Program-made: the position numbers and the translations under genes
Shown: positions 5,179 to 9,219 of the stretch, in pieces
How positions within the stretch are numbered: position 1 is the stretch's first letter
Layout: each line of letters opens with the position of its first letter
The notes under the pieces: model-generated
Databases searched by the model: none
What the model was told of the DNA's origin: nothing
What the model saw: only the letters and a program-made list of their open reading frames with translations
NCBI GenBank assembly: GCA_013330315.1
Contig: DUIO01000285.1
Location: forward strand, 10,335 to 19,553
Length of the DNA stretch: 9,219 bases
Direction: 5' to 3'
Source of the DNA: Methanosarcina sp.
GTDB taxonomy: Archaea > Halobacteriota > Methanosarcinia > Methanosarcinales > Methanosarcinaceae

Positions 5179-6540
5179 ATGATTATTCTTGAGACCAGGA
5201 GCCTTAAATACACCTACCCTGACGGGACTGCAGCCGTCCAGGACATAAATATCGAGATAAAAAAAGGACAAAAGATAGCCTTCGTAGGGCAGAACGGCTC
5301 CGGAAAGTCTACTCTTTTCCTGCTCCTTAATGGGACATTAAAGCCGCAGGATGGTGAAATTCTCTTCCATGGAGCTCCTTTTAAGTACGACTCAAAGTCC
5401 TTGCGGGAAATCCGAAAGTCCGTGGGAATTGTCTTTCAAAACTCCGATGACCAGATTTTTGCTCCCACAGTATACCAGGACGTAGCTTTCGGGCCGGCAA
5501 ATCTCGGTTACTCAAGAGAAAGAGTCGATGCCTCTGTACAGCATGCTCTTGAGCATGTAGGGCTAACCCGCCTGAAAGACAAGCCTCCCCACCACCTGAG
5601 TGGAGGGCAGAAGAAAAGGGTTGCAATTGCAGGTGTTATGGCTATGGAGCCTGAAGTGATCATTCTTGATGAGCCCCTTTCAAATCTTGACCCTGTAGGA
5701 GCAGACGAGATTGTGGACCTGCTCAACGAATTCAATCATTTCGGGAGCACGATCATTATCTCTACTCATGACGTAGATCTGGCATACCGCTGGTCTGATT
5801 ATGTATACCTTATGTCAAACAGCAAACTTATAGGGCAGGGCACACCTGCAGAGGTCTTCAAAGAGCAGGAACTCCTTAAAAAAGCAGGTCTTCGCCAGCC
5901 CACCACCCTTGAGATTTATCACGAAATTGAAAGAAGGGGGCTGGCATACGGCAAAAACTCTCCCAAGACAATCCCTGACCTTGTCAACACTTTAAAGCCG
6001 CTCGACCTCATGTGGGTTGAAGTCCCTCCCGGTATCCGGGAAGGTGACAGCCTCAACCTTGGAGTCATGTATGGGGAATACGCAACCAATTCACCTTACG
6101 AGGCAATTAATGCAACTGTCCTGCACATCCACCCTGACGGCAGGGCTATTGTGGAGCTTAAACGCAAAGGTATCAAAGCCGGCGGGGTGCTGCTTTACGA
6201 TACGGACAAATACTCTCTGCAGGAGGTCAGGCAAGTTATTAAAGACGGAGAAATAGTTTTCGTTGGAGCAATGGGCAAGAAAAGCAAGACCCTTGCCGAG
6301 CAGGACGGAATCCGCCTGGATGTTACTTCGGGAGTTATAGACAAGTCAATCCTTATGGCACTATGTGGAAAACGCTGCCTTATCTTAACAGCAGGCGGAA
6401 TGGTCGACCATGCCCTGAAAAGAACCAGAGAATACGTGGATAAAAGCGGCATAGAATTTACTGTCGGTGTTATCAACAGGGAAGGCGGATGCAAGTGGCT
6501 TGATGAGACTGATGGAAATCTTGGAGAGCTTGGAATCTAA
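5179..6540 (+). CDS. cbiO: CbiO, ATPase of the cobalt ECF transporter, with an unassigned C-terminal extension
   Basis: CbiO hydrolyses ATP to drive Co2+ import. Residues 1-250 form a complete ABC ATPase: Walker [10 protein letters not shown] (37-45), Q-loop Q87 followed by NSDDQIF (88-94, typical of ECF ATPases), signature LSGGQ (140-144), Walker B IILDEP with catalytic E165, D-loop SNLD (168-171) and switch His197. All key residues are intact. The protein is 453 residues, whereas usual CbiO proteins are near 280, because of an extra region from about 275 to 453. That region looks folded (alternating beta-strand and helix-like segments) and has Cys396, Cys400, His411 and Cys438. I cannot assign it to a known family; it is not a NIL-type domain that I recognise. 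ATG 5179 is chosen over an upstream ATG at 5128, which would lie within cbiQ and precede the conserved start of the fold. GAGG at 5167-5170 serves as ribosome binding site with eight bases of spacing. Confidence 0.93.
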   Translation: MIILETRSLKYTYPDGTAAVQDINIEIKKGQKIAFVGQNGSGKSTLFLLLNGTLKPQDGEILFHGAPFKYDSKSLREIRKSVGIVFQNSDDQIFAPTVYQDVAFGPANLGYSRERVDASVQHALEHVGLTRLKDKPPHHLSGGQKKRVAIAGVMAMEPEVIILDEPLSNLDPVGADEIVDLLNEFNHFGSTIIISTHDVDLAYRWSDYVYLMSNSKLIGQGTPAEVFKEQELLKKAGLRQPTTLEIYHEIERRGLAYGKNSPKTIPDLVNTLKPLDLMWVEVPPGIREGDSLNLGVMYGEYATNSPYEAINATVLHIHPDGRAIVELKRKGIKAGGVLLYDTDKYSLQEVRQVIKDGEIVFVGAMGKKSKTLAEQDGIRLDVTSGVIDKSILMALCGKRCLILTAGGMVDHALKRTREYVDKSGIEFTVGVINREGGCKWLDETDGNLGELGI

Positions 6541-6731
6541 CCTGACTTTGTCACGTTCCCTGACAGTGTAACATAAGTTCTGTAAAATCACAAATCTCAA
6601 GAAGTTATGTGGTAGAAAATTCAATATCTGAAGATTAATTTTTCCCTAATACAAAAAAATTTAACTTTAAATTTACAGCAAATTTGTTACACTGCCCATT
6701 CCCTTTGATTTTCCAGCAAAATTTATGACAT

Positions 6732-6746
6732 TGAAATAATATATTA
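6732..6746 (+). promoter_or_regulatory. Candidate promoter of the oxidoreductase gene (distal)
   Basis: TGAAATAATATATTA combines a BRE-like GAAA with a TATA box. Its first 12 bases are identical to the promoter core before the DedA-like gene (1841-1852), which strengthens both calls. Transcription would begin near 6770 and give a leader of about 245 nt. Confidence 0.5.
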
Positions 6747-6857
6747 GTTGCCATTAATGAGATAACTTCTGATTTTATTCTTTCAAATCGGATATCTATA
6801 ACAAAATATGTTTTTGAGGAGAGTTTTGGTCCCTATTTTCAAACAAAAACTCGTTCT

Positions 6858-6873
6858 TGCATTTCGAAGTGCA
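6858..6873. promoter_or_regulatory. Near-perfect 16-bp palindrome, possible operator
   Basis: TGCATTTCGAAGTGCA is palindromic except for one T/G pair. It lies between the distal candidate promoter and the gene start, where a regulator could bind. No known consensus was matched. Confidence 0.3.
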
Positions 6874-6941
6874 TAGATTATCTTAAAGATCTGAAATGTC
6901 AAGGAATGTACTATCTTAAAATAGTCGACACTAACATATTC

Positions 6942-6967
6942 AATACTGATATTTAATACTGAAATTT
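6942..6967 (+). repeat. Two 13-bp tandem repeats overlapping a TATA-like box
   Basis: AATACTGATATTT (6942-6954) and AATACTGAAATTT (6955-6967) differ at one base. The junction forms ATATTTAATA (6949-6958), a weak TATA-like sequence that could start transcription near 6980, about 35 nt before the GTG. It may be a proximal promoter for the oxidoreductase. Confidence 0.4.
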
Positions 6968-7013
6968 CATATTCAGCACTCTAAAATGAACCTTAAGGGG
7001 CAGGTAATAAGCT

Positions 7014-8963
7014 GTGTACGGCTGGATGGGAAACGTCCTCAGAGTGGACTTAAGCACGCAAAAAGTGAGCACGGAAGAACCGGACCCTGCGGTCTGCAGG
7101 GAATATATCGGGGGAAGAGGCTTTAACTCAAGGACCCTTTTCAGAGAAATCAGGCCCGGGATAGACCCCCTGGGGCCGGAGAACGTCGTTTGCCTGGCAA
7201 CAGGGCCTTTCACTGCCAGCGGCCTTACGTCCTGCAGCCGGGTGGAGGTCAGCACTCTTTCGCCCTACAGCGGGATTCTCGGGGACGGGAACGCAGGCGG
7301 GAGTTTTGCTCATTTTCTGAAGAAGGCAGGGTATGACCAGATAATTATTAGCGGAAAGTCGAAAGTTCCTCTTTACCTCTGGATTGAGGACGAGCACGTT
7401 GAATTGAGGGATGCTTCGGACCTTATGGGGCTGAACACCTGGAAGACTACTGAGACTCTTTACGAAAGGCACGGGAAAGATATCAGTGTGGCAGCAATAG
7501 GGCAGGGCGGGGAAAACCTGGTGCGTTTTGCAACCCTCATGTTTGACAAATACAACTCTGCTGCCCGAGGAAGCGGTGCGGTTCTGGGTTCTAAGAAGTT
7601 AAAAGCAATTGCGGTCAGAGGGAGAAAAAACGTCTCACTTGCCGATCCGGATGAGTTCCGGGACCTTGCAAGGGCGGACCGGGACTTTTTCTTAAACGAC
7701 CCTTTCCAGAAAGAGGTTGTAGCTGTCTACGGTTCCCATATCGGGATGTTGCACTGGGGTCCGGGTTTTAGGAACTATGAAAAATATTTGTCTGAAACCG
7801 ATGTCCCGGACACCCTGAAACCAGAAGCCTGGAAACAGTTCGAGACCGGAAGGTCAGCCTGCCGGAGCTGTGTTGTTCCTTGCAAGAATTCATTTAAGAT
7901 CCCTGAAGGGGAGTATGAAGGCGAGGTGGGAAAAGCTCTGGAATACGAATGCATCTTCTGCCTGGGGACCAACTGTGGGATTACCGATCCTGTACCCATC
8001 ATGGTTCAGGAAAACCTGGCTGATAAGTACGGGATCTGCGTCATAGCCCTTGGCAATGCTATTGCCATGGCAAAGGATCTTTACATGCGCGGGATTCTTA
8101 CGGACCGGGACACGGGAGGACTTTCCCTTGACTGGGAGGACGCCGAGTCCCAGATCGAGCTTGTCCACAGGACGGCTCTTCGGCAGGGGTTCGGGAACCT
8201 TGTGGCAGAAGGTATGTACAGTATGGCAAAAATTCTCGGGAATAAGGCTATGGATTACTGTTACCACGTAAAAGGCCTCAGTCGCGGCCCTTACCCGGCA
8301 GGAGTCTTCGGACTTGCCCATGCTACATCCACCCGGGGCGCCGACCATCTGCGGGGCCGTTCCTGGGCTTATGGGGAAAATGACCCGTCGCTCTGGCCGG
8401 AACTGGTCAAAAAAGGGTATATCCCTGTGGAAGATGAGGTCAAAACCCTTATCCTCTCGGAAGAGGTGACAACCCTTACGGACATGATTGGGCGCTGCAA
8501 GGGAGCTGTAAACAACTGGGGAAGTGCTGTGCCCCTGGTTTTCAAGTATCCCCTGCTCGAAGGCCTGGCAAAGTTACTTAGGGCGGCCACTGGTACGGAA
8601 TTTTCCGAAGAAACCCTGAAAAATGCCGCTGATAGGGTATACCTTATGGAGATGGCTTTCAACGTCAGGCAGGGAATCCTGATTGAACATGCCCGTTTGC
8701 CCCTGAAACCCGGACTTGCTGGCACTCCAAAAGGCGACCTGGAACTTGCAAAACACAAGGCAATGCTTGAGAGGTACCATATTCTCAGGGGCTGCGACCC
8801 CGAAACCGGGATTCCCACCCGGGAAAAACTTGAATCCCTGGGGCTTGGTTTCGTTGCAGATGAGCTGGCAGAAGGGACTGAGAACCCCTGCGGGTTTGGG
8901 AAATGGGAAGGTCCTGTCCTGTGGGGCCTGGAAACTTACCCGAAGGGCACACTCAGAGCTTGA
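7014..8963 (+). CDS. Aldehyde:ferredoxin oxidoreductase family protein (tungsten/molybdenum bis-pterin enzyme)
   Basis: The 649-residue protein matches the AOR family in length and layout. Family members oxidise aldehydes to acids in the cytoplasm, passing electrons to ferredoxin from a tungsten or molybdenum bis-pterin centre through one [4Fe-4S] cluster. The N-terminus MYGWMGNVLRVDLST is characteristic, which fixes the GTG start at 7014; AGGT (7002-7005) or AAGGGG (6995-7000) may be the ribosome binding site. The AOR N domain (about 5-205) has IGGRGFNSR (32-40), TGPFTASG and GSGAVLGSKKLKA (187-199). Cluster cysteines are Cys283, Cys286 and Cys290 (CRSCVVPC) plus Cys495, the same spacing as in Pyrococcus AOR (288, 291, 295, 494). 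Asp490 lies in the second pterin motif (TDMIGRCK); Glu310/Glu312 and His445 are candidate active-site residues. The first pterin motif is ADKYGICVI, without the usual GLD. Substrate unknown. The gene is visibly richer in G+C than its neighbours and has no MoaD or ferredoxin gene next to it. Confidence 0.9.
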   Translation: MYGWMGNVLRVDLSTQKVSTEEPDPAVCREYIGGRGFNSRTLFREIRPGIDPLGPENVVCLATGPFTASGLTSCSRVEVSTLSPYSGILGDGNAGGSFAHFLKKAGYDQIIISGKSKVPLYLWIEDEHVELRDASDLMGLNTWKTTETLYERHGKDISVAAIGQGGENLVRFATLMFDKYNSAARGSGAVLGSKKLKAIAVRGRKNVSLADPDEFRDLARADRDFFLNDPFQKEVVAVYGSHIGMLHWGPGFRNYEKYLSETDVPDTLKPEAWKQFETGRSACRSCVVPCKNSFKIPEGEYEGEVGKALEYECIFCLGTNCGITDPVPIMVQENLADKYGICVIALGNAIAMAKDLYMRGILTDRDTGGLSLDWEDAESQIELVHRTALRQGFGNLVAEGMYSMAKILGNKAMDYCYHVKGLSRGPYPAGVFGLAHATSTRGADHLRGRSWAYGENDPSLWPELVKKGYIPVEDEVKTLILSEEVTTLTDMIGRCKGAVNNWGSAVPLVFKYPLLEGLAKLLRAATGTEFSEETLKNAADRVYLMEMAFNVRQGILIEHARLPLKPGLAGTPKGDLELAKHKAMLERYHILRGCDPETGIPTREKLESLGLGFVADELAEGTENPCGFGKWEGPVLWGLETYPKGTLRA

Positions 8964-8997
8964 TTTTCTTCCTATCTTGATTTTGATCTCATATCAT

Positions 8998-9165
8998 ATG
9001 AAATTCAGAAAGCTGAACAAAAAGGTATCAATTCCTGCTGTCACTGAAATTATGATACTTCATAATCCTCTGAAAGTGATGAATGCTACACAACTTGCCA
9101 GGAAAATAAATCTGGATAAGGAGATGAGAATTAGGGCAGGACTAAGCAGGGTAAAAGGATCATAA
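8998..9165 (+). CDS. Doubtful small basic ORF of 55 codons, unknown function
   Basis: An ATG at 8998, 34 bases after the oxidoreductase stop, opens a 55-residue frame rich in Lys and Arg. The stretch ILHNPLKVMNATQLARKINLD (residues about 20-40) has the look of a helix-turn-helix segment of a winged-helix regulator, but this is a weak impression. No ribosome binding site precedes it. After its stop another frame is open to the window edge (from 9135), so a frameshifted or truncated larger gene is possible. It is not a recognisable MoaD-like partner of the oxidoreductase. Confidence 0.25.
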   Translation: MKFRKLNKKVSIPAVTEIMILHNPLKVMNATQLARKINLDKEMRIRAGLSRVKGS

Positions 9166-9219
9166 TATTCAAGAATGTGATTGAAATAGCATGGATTCCA
9201 GCTATTGATACTGGTAAGT

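Larger units (their letters stand above)
6541..7013. other. Intergenic region between cbiO and the oxidoreductase gene
   Basis: These 473 AT-rich bases hold no credible gene on either strand. They contain a small hairpin just after cbiO (TGTCA 6549-6553, TGACA 6561-6565) without a T tract, and a 9-bp inverted repeat with arms 113 bp apart (6564-6572, 6686-6694). A strong BRE/TATA match follows (6732-6746), then an imperfect 16-bp palindrome (6858-6873), a direct repeat TATCTTAAA (6879, 6912) and a 13-bp tandem repeat (6942-6967). No clear terminator for the cbi operon was found. Confidence 0.8.

Noticed and set aside
7890..8348. 152-codon frame on the minus strand inside the oxidoreductase gene
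   Set aside because: It lies wholly within a well-supported gene; the other long minus-strand frames between 7128 and 8818 are shadows for the same reason.

Overview
The window looks like part of a methanogenic archaeon chromosome, most likely Methanosarcina. Four things point there: an S-layer surface protein with the Methanosarcina-type duplicated S-layer domain, archaeal BRE/TATA promoters, long AT- and T-rich intergenic regions, and a cobalt importer next to a tungsten/molybdenum aldehyde oxidoreductase. The species cannot be fixed from sequence alone. All recognised genes are on the + strand.

Layout. (1) 2-1516: the 3' part of a large cell-surface protein (S-layer domain, two Ig-like domains, a CARDB-like domain, C-terminal membrane anchor), followed by a hairpin and a long pyrimidine tract that should end transcription. 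(2) 1517-1894: a non-coding region with two tandem repeats, a perfect 12-bp palindrome and a good TATA box, leading into (3) a small YqaA/DedA-family membrane protein (1895-2353). (4) 2354-3222: an 869-bp T-rich region with no convincing gene. It holds a 19-bp tandem repeat, several candidate promoters, a short hairpin and a 14-bp dyad, and it probably contains the promoter(s) and long leader of the next operon. (5) 3223-6540: a complete energy-coupling-factor cobalt importer in the order cbiM, cbiN, cbiQ, cbiO. CbiM and CbiN are translationally overlapped, and a 114-bp gap with a hairpin and T-rich tract separates them from the closely spaced cbiQ-cbiO pair. CbiO carries an unusual C-terminal extension of about 175 residues. 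(6) 6541-7013: a non-coding region with a strong promoter match and several dyads. (7) 7014-8963: a complete aldehyde:ferredoxin oxidoreductase-family enzyme starting at GTG. (8) 8998-9165: a doubtful 55-codon ORF at the right edge.

How they work together. CbiM (metal-binding S component), CbiN (small accessory), CbiQ (transmembrane coupling subunit) and CbiO (ATPase) would form one Co2+ importer. It would feed corrinoid synthesis, which methanogenesis from methylated compounds requires. The surface protein, the DedA-like protein and the oxidoreductase look like independent transcription units; nothing in the sequence ties them to cobalt uptake. No mobile element, CRISPR array, tRNA or rRNA was seen. 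The features most worth following up are the unassigned C-terminal domain of CbiO, the long leader and dyad before cbiM, and the unusual tandem repeats in the intergenic regions.
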